NCBI GenBank assembly: GCA_002691085.1
Contig: NZGX01000050.1
Coordinates: 1 to 7,155, forward strand
From: Rhodospirillaceae bacterium
GTDB taxonomy: Bacteria > Pseudomonadota > Alphaproteobacteria > Rhodospirillales > Rhodospirillaceae
DNA length: 7,155 nucleotides
Direction of reading: 5' to 3'
Below are positions 1-5,620 of the stretch, in pieces; within the stretch, counting starts at the first letter, position 1; each line of letters starts with the position of its first letter. The position numbers and the translations under genes are program-made. The notes under the pieces were generated by a model. That model searched no databases. It was not told the DNA's origin and worked only from the letters and a program-made list of their open reading frames with translations.

Positions 1-231
1 AACTTTGGCTATTCTTTTAATCTGGCTATTCAATTATCTTATATAACAATCTAATAAAAAATATTCACTGAGAGAAAATAACTAAATACGATACTATACA
101 TAATTTGTAGTAATAGATTTATTTTTAAGAGGTAATTATAGATTAATTATTGAAAATATAGGTGTAAAATCTTTAATTGGTATCTATAGTGGTACCTATA
201 TTAGAACAGATTTTTCGGAAAGTGGGGGATT

Positions 232-309
232 ATGTCAGTTTACTGTCATTCTTTAAGATGTTTGCATGATAAATTTTGTGCCCCTCTCTCTGCCAATATA
301 GGAGGGTGA
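232..309 (+). CDS. Possible 25-codon upstream ORF (leader peptide candidate)
   Basis: An ATG at 232 opens 25 codons ending in TGA at 307-309, inside the ribosome-binding region of the methyltransferase gene. A run of five G at 224-228 lies only 3 bases before the ATG, so its Shine-Dalgarno is badly spaced. The peptide would contain three Cys and two His in its first 16 residues (for example VYCHSLRCLHDKFC). If translated, ribosomes would stop next to the downstream start and could couple translation to it. I do not recognise the peptide, and short ORFs of this length occur by chance, so this is a weak call. Confidence 0.2.
   Translation: MSVYCHSLRCLHDKFCAPLSANIGG
300..305 (+). promoter_or_regulatory. 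Shine-Dalgarno of the methyltransferase; decides its start
   Basis: A perfect AGGAGG lies 9 bases before the ATG at 315. The reading frame is open back to a TTG at 276 and a GTG at 306, but the TTG lies upstream of this site and the GTG touches it, so ATG 315 is the best start. The CCCTC at 282-286 is complementary to GAGGG at 302-306 and could partly mask the site in RNA. Confidence 0.7.
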
Positions 310-314
310 GGTGT

Positions 315-1466
315 ATGCAAAAACAACATAAAGTACTTCCACACAAATATACAGCAGAACAATCTAGGCAAGATTTTGTTAAATCATTTAAATTCTATTT
401 AGCAACTAAAATTGCTCCAGGGAATAAATTAACTTATGAATTAAATGCTAAGCCACGCTTTAACAAAGAACATGGAAGAGAACCATCTTGCAGACGAGAT
501 GTTGATGTGGTTATGAAAGAAGAGCCCTTTTATCAATTATGGGGCTTACTCCAAAGGTCTAGTCAAGAAATGATGTGGAAATCATGTCAAATACCTGTAA
601 AAAGACAGTGGGACGAACTCAATCATAATGCAATCGTAGAAAATAATAATTCTGGTTCACTAGCCTTGGATCCAAATTTAAAAACACCATCCTATTTAAG
701 TTCAGTCGATATTCATTGTCAGCCAGGGGGGTATGATTGGGAGCAAACAAAAGATGATGTCGCCGCCGGAGCCGTTTATGACCAGGGTGTATATATTTAT
801 GCGATGGGGAGATTAGGTGATCTCAATGATGATATGGGTATGTCTCAGGCTACATATATAAAAAATAAATTTTCAAATATTAAACCAAAAAAGATTTTAG
901 ATATTGGATGTACTGTAGGACATTCAACCCTTCCTTACAAAGTTTTATTTCCAGATGCAGAGGTTTATGGAATTGATGTTGCTGCACCAGTTTTAAGATA
1001 TGCACACGCAAGGGCTGAGTCTTTAGATCAATCAATTCATTTTAGTCAGCAAAATGCAGAAAAAACAAATTTTGATGATGAATCTTTTGACCTCATTGTT
1101 TCACATATATTACTTCACGAAACCTCGTCAAAAGCAATTAAGAATATTATGACAGAATGCCATAGGCTTCTAAAAAAAGATGGATGGATGGTTCATTCTG
1201 AAACTCCTCCTTATGCAAATATGGACCCGTTTGAATCTTTTATTTTGGATTGGGATGCTAAACATAATAACGAGCCATTTTGGAGTCTTTCCCACGAGAT
1301 AGATCCAAAAAATATTTCTAGGGAATGTAATTTTAAAGATGAAACTGTTTTTGAAACTATGATTCCAAGTGTTTTTGAGATTAATCAGTCTAAAAGAACA
1401 AATCTTTTTCAAGGTGGAGACTTTGGAGGTTCTGGTATGTGGTATATATTTGGAATGCAAAAATAA
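315..1466 (+). CDS. Class I SAM-dependent methyltransferase with uncharacterised N-terminal half
   Basis: This 383-residue protein is predicted to transfer a methyl group from S-adenosylmethionine to an unknown acceptor in the cytoplasm. The C-terminal half (about 190-383) is a Rossmann-type methyltransferase. Motif I is ILDIGCTVGHS (194-204), an acidic residue follows strand 2 (D221 in VYGID), FDLIVSHILLHE (258-269) is the motif around strand 4, and LLKKDGWMVHSE (285-296) leads into strand 5. Motif I departs from the usual DxGxGxG, since the second glycine is Thr200. Residues 1-165 do not match a domain I can name. They are rich in aromatic and charged positions, including a QRSSQEMMW stretch at 80-88, and may recognise the substrate. 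There is no signal peptide. The gene heads an operon: its TAA overlaps the ATG of the next gene. The start is set by the AGGAGG at 300-305; a longer form from TTG 276 is less likely. The methyltransferase class is secure; the substrate is unknown. Confidence 0.9.
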   Translation: MQKQHKVLPHKYTAEQSRQDFVKSFKFYLATKIAPGNKLTYELNAKPRFNKEHGREPSCRRDVDVVMKEEPFYQLWGLLQRSSQEMMWKSCQIPVKRQWDELNHNAIVENNNSGSLALDPNLKTPSYLSSVDIHCQPGGYDWEQTKDDVAAGAVYDQGVYIYAMGRLGDLNDDMGMSQATYIKNKFSNIKPKKILDIGCTVGHSTLPYKVLFPDAEVYGIDVAAPVLRYAHARAESLDQSIHFSQQNAEKTNFDDESFDLIVSHILLHETSSKAIKNIMTECHRLLKKDGWMVHSETPPYANMDPFESFILDWDAKHNNEPFWSLSHEIDPKNISRECNFKDETVFETMIPSVFEINQSKRTNLFQGGDFGGSGMWYIFGMQK

Positions 1467-1789
1467 TGACCTCAGAATCAAAATTTTTGCCTATTGAAGC
1501 CAAGGGAAAACGACCTCAATTTCTAGACTCACCAGGTCTTGATAAGGCTATGTCAATTATAACTGCACTTGTTGGAGAAGTATCGGTCTTGCATGATGAA
1601 ATTGACACATTAAAAAGAATCTTAATTGAAAAAAAAATAATTGATAAGAACGAAGATAAATCCTTTTCACTTGATGAGAATGCAAAAAAGGAACGTGAGG
1701 AATGGCGGGACCTCTATATTGAAAATGTATTTAGAGTAATTGAGCAAGATGTTAAATCTATGCAAAGTAAGATTCATAAGAATAAATAA
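1466..1789 (+). CDS. Small predicted coiled-coil protein of unknown function
   Basis: This 107-residue cytoplasmic protein has no enzymatic motif. A helical, heptad-like segment spans about residues 24-58 (LDKAMSIITALVGEVSVLHD and onward through IDTLKRILIEKK). A charged linker follows, then a second helix around 72-103 with a conserved-looking REEWRDLYIENVFRVIEQD stretch. It could be a multimerising or partner subunit. The ATG at 1466 shares its A with the TAA of the methyltransferase, a junction typical of translational coupling and likely stoichiometric expression. An in-frame GTG at 1439 preceded by GGAGG (1425-1429) would add nine residues; those bases already encode the methyltransferase C-terminus, so I prefer the ATG. 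I recall similar short proteins beside methyltransferases in alphaproteobacteria, but cannot name a family. Confidence 0.8.
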   Translation: MTSESKFLPIEAKGKRPQFLDSPGLDKAMSIITALVGEVSVLHDEIDTLKRILIEKKIIDKNEDKSFSLDENAKKEREEWRDLYIENVFRVIEQDVKSMQSKIHKNK

Positions 1790-1816
1790 TCTTATTTACC
1801 TTTGGGGAATTTATTA

Positions 1817-2710
1817 ATGACAAAAGAACCAGTTATTTATGTTGATGGACATTATAAACCATTAAGTCAGGCAAATATTTCAATATTGGATCAAGGTTTT
1901 TTATTAGGTGATGCTGTTTTTGATGTTGTATCTGCGTGGAAGGGTAAAATATTTAAATTAGAGGAACATATTGAAAGATTTAGCGACTCACTTAAGGCAA
2001 CCTGTCTTAACACTTCTTTGTCTGATAAAGATTGGTCAGATGCCATAAAAGAGACCCTAGTTAAAAATAATTATCAAGATGCAAGTATTCGATTTATTGC
2101 AACCCGCGGTGTTTCTAATGAGGTTATTGCTGATCCTAGGAATAATAAACCTACAGAAATTATATGGGCTGCTCCTTATGTATTTCTTGCAAATGAGAAA
2201 GATAGGAAACGTGGAATTAGATTAATGATTAGTCATTTGCGCGGTTTCTCCCCTGATACGCTAGACCCAAGATACAAATGTGTTGACCGTCTTCATTATC
2301 AATTAGCAAAAATTGAGGCATTAGATGCTGGGTATGATGATCTTATATGGCTTGATCAACATGGCCACGTTGCTGAGGGACCAGCTTCAAATATATTTGT
2401 TGTAAAAAATAATATAATTTATACACCAAGTGAGGGTGTATTAAGAGGGATTACTAGACAAACTTTTATTGAGCTAGCCGAGAGAGAAGGTTATGAAGTC
2501 CAACTTTGTAATATTTCTTCCTTTGATCTTTTTACTGCTGATGAAGTTTTTACAACAAGCACGGCAGGTGGTGCATTAGCAGTAAGAGAAGTTTCTGGAA
2601 GGAAAATCGCATCCCCAGTTCCTGGTTCAATTACAAACAAGCTCGATAAGCGATATTGGGAAATGAGAGATAAAGGAGAATATTGTACAGAAATAATTTA
2701 CAAAAACTAA
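1817..2710 (+). CDS. Class IV PLP-dependent aminotransferase (branched-chain/D-amino-acid type)
   Basis: This 297-residue cytosolic enzyme is predicted to move amino groups between an amino acid and a 2-oxo acid using pyridoxal phosphate. The class IV signatures are in order: IYVDG and the ILDQGFLLGDAVFDV stretch (residues 7-37), HIERFSDS with Arg54, the candidate Schiff-base lysine K154 in RYKCVDRLHYQLAKIEA, EGPASNIFVV (187-196) whose Glu187 should contact the PLP ring nitrogen, LRGITRQ (209-215), and the phosphate-binding TSTAGG (247-252). Length fits the family. The family includes branched-chain aminotransferases, D-amino-acid aminotransferases, aminodeoxychorismate lyases and (R)-amine transaminases; sequence reading alone does not choose between them, so no symbol is given. 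It starts 27 bases after the coiled-coil gene, with a weak GGGG (1804-1807) 9 bases before ATG 1817. A TTG at 1802 overlaps that site and is less likely. It is probably the last gene of the operon. Confidence 0.9.
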   Translation: MTKEPVIYVDGHYKPLSQANISILDQGFLLGDAVFDVVSAWKGKIFKLEEHIERFSDSLKATCLNTSLSDKDWSDAIKETLVKNNYQDASIRFIATRGVSNEVIADPRNNKPTEIIWAAPYVFLANEKDRKRGIRLMISHLRGFSPDTLDPRYKCVDRLHYQLAKIEALDAGYDDLIWLDQHGHVAEGPASNIFVVKNNIIYTPSEGVLRGITRQTFIELAEREGYEVQLCNISSFDLFTADEVFTTSTAGGALAVREVSGRKIASPVPGSITNKLDKRYWEMRDKGEYCTEIIYKN

Positions 2711-2756
2711 TTAGTTATTTCTTTTCCCTAACAATTATGGGTAATTCTTAACTGAT
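2710..2756. terminator. Weak hairpin between convergent genes, possible terminator
   Basis: ATTAGTTA (2710-2717) can pair with TAACTGAT (2749-2756), one pair being G-U, and CCC (2726-2728) can pair with GGG (2739-2741) inside the loop. It lies at the end of the aminotransferase operon and overlaps the stop codon of the opposite-strand gene. A T-rich stretch follows on the plus strand, but there is no clean GC stem with a U-run, so this is a weak call. Confidence 0.2.
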
Positions 2757-2935
2757 GATTTTCTTATCTCATTTGTTTTTTTTGAAGCATTCATTATTTT
2801 GTCTGAAGCATATTTCGTTAAGACAAATGGAAAGATTCCATGAATAATTAAGGCTAATGCAATTATCCATGCGTGAAAAAGATGATCAATATATGTTGTT
2901 TTATTTTCTGAAAGGTGAGCAAAGTCTAGTTTCAT
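2735..2935 (-). CDS. Small single-helix membrane protein, DUF6356-like
   Basis: This 66-residue protein has one hydrophobic segment at about 22-40 (AWIIALALIIHGIFPFVLT), preceded by YIDHLFHA and followed by a Lys-rich tail. The order H..E..TTY..H...A, then a helix carrying HGIFPF, then ..AS, is the pattern I associate with DUF6356, a family of short proteins of unknown function found mainly in alphaproteobacteria. It is probably an inner-membrane protein; its role is unknown. Its start at 2935 has an AAGG seven bases upstream on the minus strand, which supports a real gene rather than a shadow. No other gene overlaps it. It lies alone on this strand, convergent with the aminotransferase and divergent from the hydrolase, so it probably has its own promoter in 2936-3111. 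Confidence 0.7.
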   Translation of the reverse strand: MKLDFAHLSENKTTYIDHLFHAWIIALALIIHGIFPFVLTKYASDKIMNASKKTNEIRKSSVKNYP

Positions 2936-3004
2936 TATAAAACCTTGTGGTAGATTTAGTTAATGATTGATTTAGATGACCCATTAAAAGAACTTAAATC
3001 TAAT

Positions 3005-3046
3005 TTGTCAAAAAATATTGGTAATTTTTATTGTAATAAATAAAAT
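3005..3046 (+). promoter_or_regulatory. Candidate promoter for the hydrolase-TRAP pair
   Basis: TTGGTA at 3018-3023 and TAAAAT at 3041-3046 are separated by exactly 17 bases, the ideal sigma-70 spacing. TTGTCA at 3005-3010 is a better -35 match but has no well-placed -10 partner. The region is so AT-rich that such boxes arise easily by chance. Confidence 0.2.
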
Positions 3047-3083
3047 AAATATAAAATTATTCTAATAATAATAACTATCGTAG

Positions 3084-3097
3084 GATAAAATTTTATC
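3084..3097. promoter_or_regulatory. 14-base perfect palindrome before the hydrolase gene
   Basis: GATAAAATTTTATC is a perfect inverted repeat ending 3 bases before the GGGGG Shine-Dalgarno (3101-3105) of the hydrolase gene. It could be an operator for a dimeric repressor. A loopless palindrome cannot fold perfectly in RNA, so a DNA site is the more natural reading. No regulator gene is visible in the window. Confidence 0.35.
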
Positions 3098-3100
3098 TAA

Positions 3101-3105
3101 GGGGG
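3101..3105 (+). promoter_or_regulatory. Shine-Dalgarno of the hydrolase gene
   Basis: AAGGGGG (3099-3105) ends 6 bases before the ATG at 3112 and supports that start. Confidence 0.6.
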
Positions 3106-3111
3106 CTTAAA

Positions 3112-3936
3112 ATGACATTTGCAGTTAATGATGGACATAATATTTGGTATGAAATCAATGGTTCTGGAACTCCTGTTGTATTAATTGGGGGCTTTGCTCT
3201 TTTACACGACCAATTTGAATTTTCCCTTCCATTTCTTCATAAGTCTGGTTATTCAACAATTAATTGGAATTACAGGGGTTCAGGGAAGTCTGATTGGACT
3301 CTTGTAAGGCCCTACTCATTAGAGGATTGGGTTGAGGACTTAAGGTCTGTTTTGGATCATGCAAATTTCGATAAGGTAAATATTTGGGCAACATCAACAA
3401 GCTCAGTTGTAGGCATCAGATTCGCCGCTAAGTATCCAGAGAGAGTTAATAAGTTGATAACATACCCATGGCTGAAAGCAGACCAATATTGGAAGAAATT
3501 ATTTGATTCCGCATATGGGATTTGTGAGATGTTCGGGATAAGGGCAATGTCAAGAATTTTTGCTGGTTCGGTAATGCCACTATCCATGCAGTATACTAAA
3601 GAACAAATAGAATATGAGAAGTGGTCAGGTGAGAAATACGAAAATAATTTAAATATGACTACTCTTAGGTCAACGCTTGATGCTTTATCAAATGTAGATT
3701 TATCGGGAGATGTTTCTAATTTAAAAACTCCTACATATTTATTGCTGGGTAATGATAGCGCTCTTAATCAAATGAAAATAAAGGAAGCTGCACATTTTGA
3801 TCATTTAACTAAAGAGTTTATGAAACTAAATAACAAAGCAATTATAAGGCAAGTCGAGGGGGCAGGGAGTACTTATTGTATGATATCTAAACCTGAAGAA
3901 ACTGTCTTAGAAGTTACTAAATGTATAGAAGAGTAG
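3112..3936 (+). CDS. Alpha/beta-hydrolase fold protein with degenerate catalytic motifs
   Basis: This 274-residue protein has the alpha/beta-hydrolase fold and no signal peptide. Visible landmarks are PVVLIGGFALLHDQF (21-35, oxyanion-hole region), INWNYRGSGKSDW (50-62, the usual DxRGxGxS loop), the strand-5/elbow region VNIWATSTSSVVGIRFAAKY (89-108), and LLLGNDSALN (210-219) carrying the expected acid D215. Two key positions are unusual. The elbow reads A-T-S95-T-S instead of G-x-S-x-G. The C-terminal position where the catalytic His normally follows EGAG is Ser253 (EGAGSTYC), with no His nearby. H228 and H231 lie elsewhere and could substitute only if the structure allows. It may therefore be a non-hydrolytic or altered enzyme. 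The following TRAP gene starts one base after its stop, so the two are almost certainly cotranscribed. Fold assignment is secure; activity is doubtful. Confidence 0.88.
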   Translation: MTFAVNDGHNIWYEINGSGTPVVLIGGFALLHDQFEFSLPFLHKSGYSTINWNYRGSGKSDWTLVRPYSLEDWVEDLRSVLDHANFDKVNIWATSTSSVVGIRFAAKYPERVNKLITYPWLKADQYWKKLFDSAYGICEMFGIRAMSRIFAGSVMPLSMQYTKEQIEYEKWSGEKYENNLNMTTLRSTLDALSNVDLSGDVSNLKTPTYLLLGNDSALNQMKIKEAAHFDHLTKEFMKLNNKAIIRQVEGAGSTYCMISKPEETVLEVTKCIEE

Positions 3937-3937
3937 T

Positions 3938-4939
3938 ATGAATATCTTTAATAATTTTATTAGATTTTCTTTTATCTTAACCTTAATGATTTCACCTCAA
4001 TGTTTAGCTAAGCAAAAAGTTTTAACTTTAGGTGCTGGATCTAATCCTCAATTACAATCAGATAAATTATATAAAAGTTTTTCTTCAAATCTTACAGCCT
4101 CTGAAAGTACTTTTAATGTTAGATTGATGACAAATCAGGAGGGTGGCTCAGATGAGCAGAACTTCTATCAAGTAAGACGTGGTCGAATGCAAATGGGAGG
4201 CGTGAGCTACGGTGCAATTTCAACAGTTATTCCAGAGCTTGCAGTAATTAATCTTCCATTTTTATTTGATAGCTATAAAGAAATTGATTTTATATTAGAT
4301 AATGGTTTAGAAAATAAGCTTAATAGTAAATTTCTTTCAAAAGGTTTAGTGGGTCTTCGTCATATACCCGCCAGTTGGCATATTCTCTATGGAAAGAAAC
4401 CTCATATTATGCCAGTCGACTTTAAAAATATTAGGGTTAGATCGAGAATTGAACGCAGTTCTCACCTTTTTTTAAAGTCATTAGAAGCAGATGTTATTCA
4501 CGTATCTGGTACAGAAGTAGTAACTTCATTACAGACAGGACTTATTGAAGCTGGGGAAACTAATTCTTTTGTTTATTTTCTAACAGGTTTTCATTCTGAG
4601 GCACCATACCTAACTTTTTCAAAGCACGTTCCATCTGTAACTACAATAATAGCAAACAAAAGATGGTGGGATAGCTTAGACTTAGAGCATCAAAATATGA
4701 TTGATAAATCTTTGGCTCCAGCACAAGTATGGAGAGATTCACTAAGAAGTGACGAAGAAAAATTAACTAAATTCTATGAAAAAGAAGGTAAGGTAAAAGT
4801 TCAGTACTTATCTGATAAACAAAGGAATCATTGGAGAAATATATCAATGCCTAGCAGAGTTGAACTTCTTAAAGAACTAGGAAGTGATGCTAGGCAATTA
4901 TATAATTTTATTTTAGAACTCAAAGAAAAATTTCCTTAA
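3938..4939 (+). CDS. TRAP transporter solute-binding protein, DctP family
   Basis: This 333-residue periplasmic binding protein is expected to capture an organic anion and deliver it to a TRAP membrane complex. An N-terminal signal peptide covers about residues 1-24 (hydrophobic 8-19, cleavage likely after CLA). DctP-family features follow in order: QMGGVSYGAISTVIPELAVINLPFLFDSYKE (85-115), then FKNIRVRSR (162-170) whose Arg166 or Arg168 should be the carboxylate-clamping arginine, then the GTEVVTSLQTGLIEAGETNSF stretch (191-211). Length is normal for the family. The canonical Asp of the LQxGxxDG motif is Glu204 here. The ligand cannot be read. The gene begins one base after the hydrolase stop (TAG T ATG), so the ribosome probably moves from one to the other. 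No DctQ or DctM gene follows, because the next gene is on the opposite strand; the partner permease must be elsewhere. Confidence 0.9.
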   Translation: MNIFNNFIRFSFILTLMISPQCLAKQKVLTLGAGSNPQLQSDKLYKSFSSNLTASESTFNVRLMTNQEGGSDEQNFYQVRRGRMQMGGVSYGAISTVIPELAVINLPFLFDSYKEIDFILDNGLENKLNSKFLSKGLVGLRHIPASWHILYGKKPHIMPVDFKNIRVRSRIERSSHLFLKSLEADVIHVSGTEVVTSLQTGLIEAGETNSFVYFLTGFHSEAPYLTFSKHVPSVTTIIANKRWWDSLDLEHQNMIDKSLAPAQVWRDSLRSDEEKLTKFYEKEGKVKVQYLSDKQRNHWRNISMPSRVELLKELGSDARQLYNFILELKEKFP

Positions 4940-4967
4940 TAAGATACCTACTTTTACCTCAAGTATG

Positions 4968-5534
4968 TTAATTTATAATTCTATAAACAAGATCCCAATG
5001 ATTCTCCAGTTTTGTAAAATAATCTTTTGTCAGAATTACCCAAGGGTCAGTATTTCCATGAACTTTCTTCCATGCTTCACCCAATTCTGGAACAAGGCTT
5101 TTTAATGAATCTGAGTCCTTCCAAAAATGTATAACCTGATAATTGTACGTACCTCTGAGGACAGAATCAAAATTAATCTGAACATCAGTTTGTACTCCAT
5201 TTAAATGAATCCCTCCATGTGGAAGAAAAGTTTTATCCGGTGGACCTAGAGGAAGGAGCGGGCCAAAGTCTGTTTCACTTGCATCCGCTCCTTTGGGTGG
5301 AGAATTAACAAGCATAAAAGCACCCTCAAATCCGTCGTATTGTTCAAAAACTGGCAGTATTGTGTTGGTCCAAAAATCTTCGAACCATTCTTTATGTTCT
5401 TCTTTAACAAGCATTCTTTCAAAAACTACATATTCTGATTTAATAACTGGAAATGGAATTCTATCTTTAGCATTTAGATTAAATGATATAATAGAAAATA
5501 CAAATACGTTTAAGAGAATAAAGATTTTTTTCAT
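4968..5534 (-). CDS. Secreted protein, probable dimeric alpha/beta-barrel (ferredoxin-like) fold
   Basis: This is a 188-residue exported protein of unknown function. A clear signal peptide spans 1-22 (KK, hydrophobic 4-18, cleavage likely after NLNA). The mature part starts with a strand-helix-strand unit, SEYVVFERMLVKEEHKEWFE through GFEGAFMLVNSP (33-79), then a Pro/Gly-rich loop (PPKGADASETDFGPLLPLGP, 79-98), and ends with a second strand-helix unit around YQVIHFWKDSDSLKSLVPEL (132-151). The spacing suggests a dimeric alpha/beta-barrel of the ABM/NIPSNAP/EthD type; that is inference from pattern, not a recognised family match. His106, His110, His136 and His159 are candidate ligand residues. 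ATG 5534 is preferred over ATG 5561 because an AGGA lies 8-9 bases upstream and the signal peptide begins immediately with MKK. It lies 86 bases downstream of the GST gene on the same strand. Confidence 0.8.
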   Translation of the reverse strand: MKKIFILLNVFVFSIISFNLNAKDRIPFPVIKSEYVVFERMLVKEEHKEWFEDFWTNTILPVFEQYDGFEGAFMLVNSPPKGADASETDFGPLLPLGPPDKTFLPHGGIHLNGVQTDVQINFDSVLRGTYNYQVIHFWKDSDSLKSLVPELGEAWKKVHGNTDPWVILTKDYFTKLENHWDLVYRIIN

Positions 5535-5597
5535 AATTAATTTCCTTTTTTGAATAGTCAATTTTTATTTTTGTTTTAAAATAATTTAATGGAGGAA

Positions 5598-5615
5598 TTA
5601 AAGAAAATACTTTAA
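5598..5615. repeat. Short AT inverted repeat between the GST and secreted-protein genes
   Basis: TTAAAG (5598-5603) and CTTTAA (5610-5615) form a 6-base perfect stem with a 6-base loop. The stem is AT-rich and lies just past the stop codon of the GST gene. It is too weak for a confident terminator; it may be incidental or mark a processing or pausing site. Confidence 0.25.
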
Positions 5616-5620
5616 CTTAT

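Larger units (their letters stand above)
1..314. other. Intergenic/leader region without a convincing gene
   Basis: This stretch is very AT-rich and all frames are broken by frequent stops. At the left edge, plus frames 1 and 2 stay open for only 17 and 14 codons (stops at 52-54 and 44-46), so the tail of an upstream gene is possible but cannot be assigned. There is a 9-base direct repeat, TGGCTATTC, at 6-14 and 23-31, and a 7-base inverted repeat, TATAGGT/ACCTATA, at 157-163 and 194-200. A weak promoter-like pair (TTGAAA at 150-155, TTTAAT at 172-177, 16-base spacer) would suit the downstream operon but is little better than chance at this base composition. The last 85 bases hold the possible upstream ORF and the Shine-Dalgarno described separately. 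Confidence 0.6.

Noticed and set aside
1..54. Tail of an upstream plus-strand gene (frame 2 reads TLAILLIWLFNYLI then stop; frame 1 is open to 52-54)
   Set aside because: Two frames are open for only 14-17 codons at the edge. The hydrophobic frame-2 tail is suggestive of a membrane protein, but it is too short to choose.
276..314. Longer methyltransferase start at TTG 276
   Set aside because: It lies upstream of the AGGAGG at 300-305, which is well placed for ATG 315, and it has no ribosome site of its own.
1170..1481. Minus-strand 103-codon ORF
   Set aside because: It lies antisense within the clearly coding methyltransferase gene and has no recognisable domain.
2963..3043. 26-codon plus-strand ORF (begins MIDLDDPLKEL)
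   Set aside because: The peptide looks protein-like, but there is no convincing ribosome site and it lies in the likely promoter region; it is too short to support without conservation.
3357..3587. Minus-strand 76-codon ORF
   Set aside because: It is antisense to the well-supported alpha/beta hydrolase gene.
4949..4965. TACTT/AAGTA hairpin between the convergent DctP and secreted-protein genes
   Set aside because: The stem is only 5 mostly AT pairs, with no U-run, and is too weak to call a terminator.
5293..5553. Plus-strand 86-codon ORF
   Set aside because: It is antisense to the secreted-protein gene, whose signal peptide and ribosome site mark the true strand.
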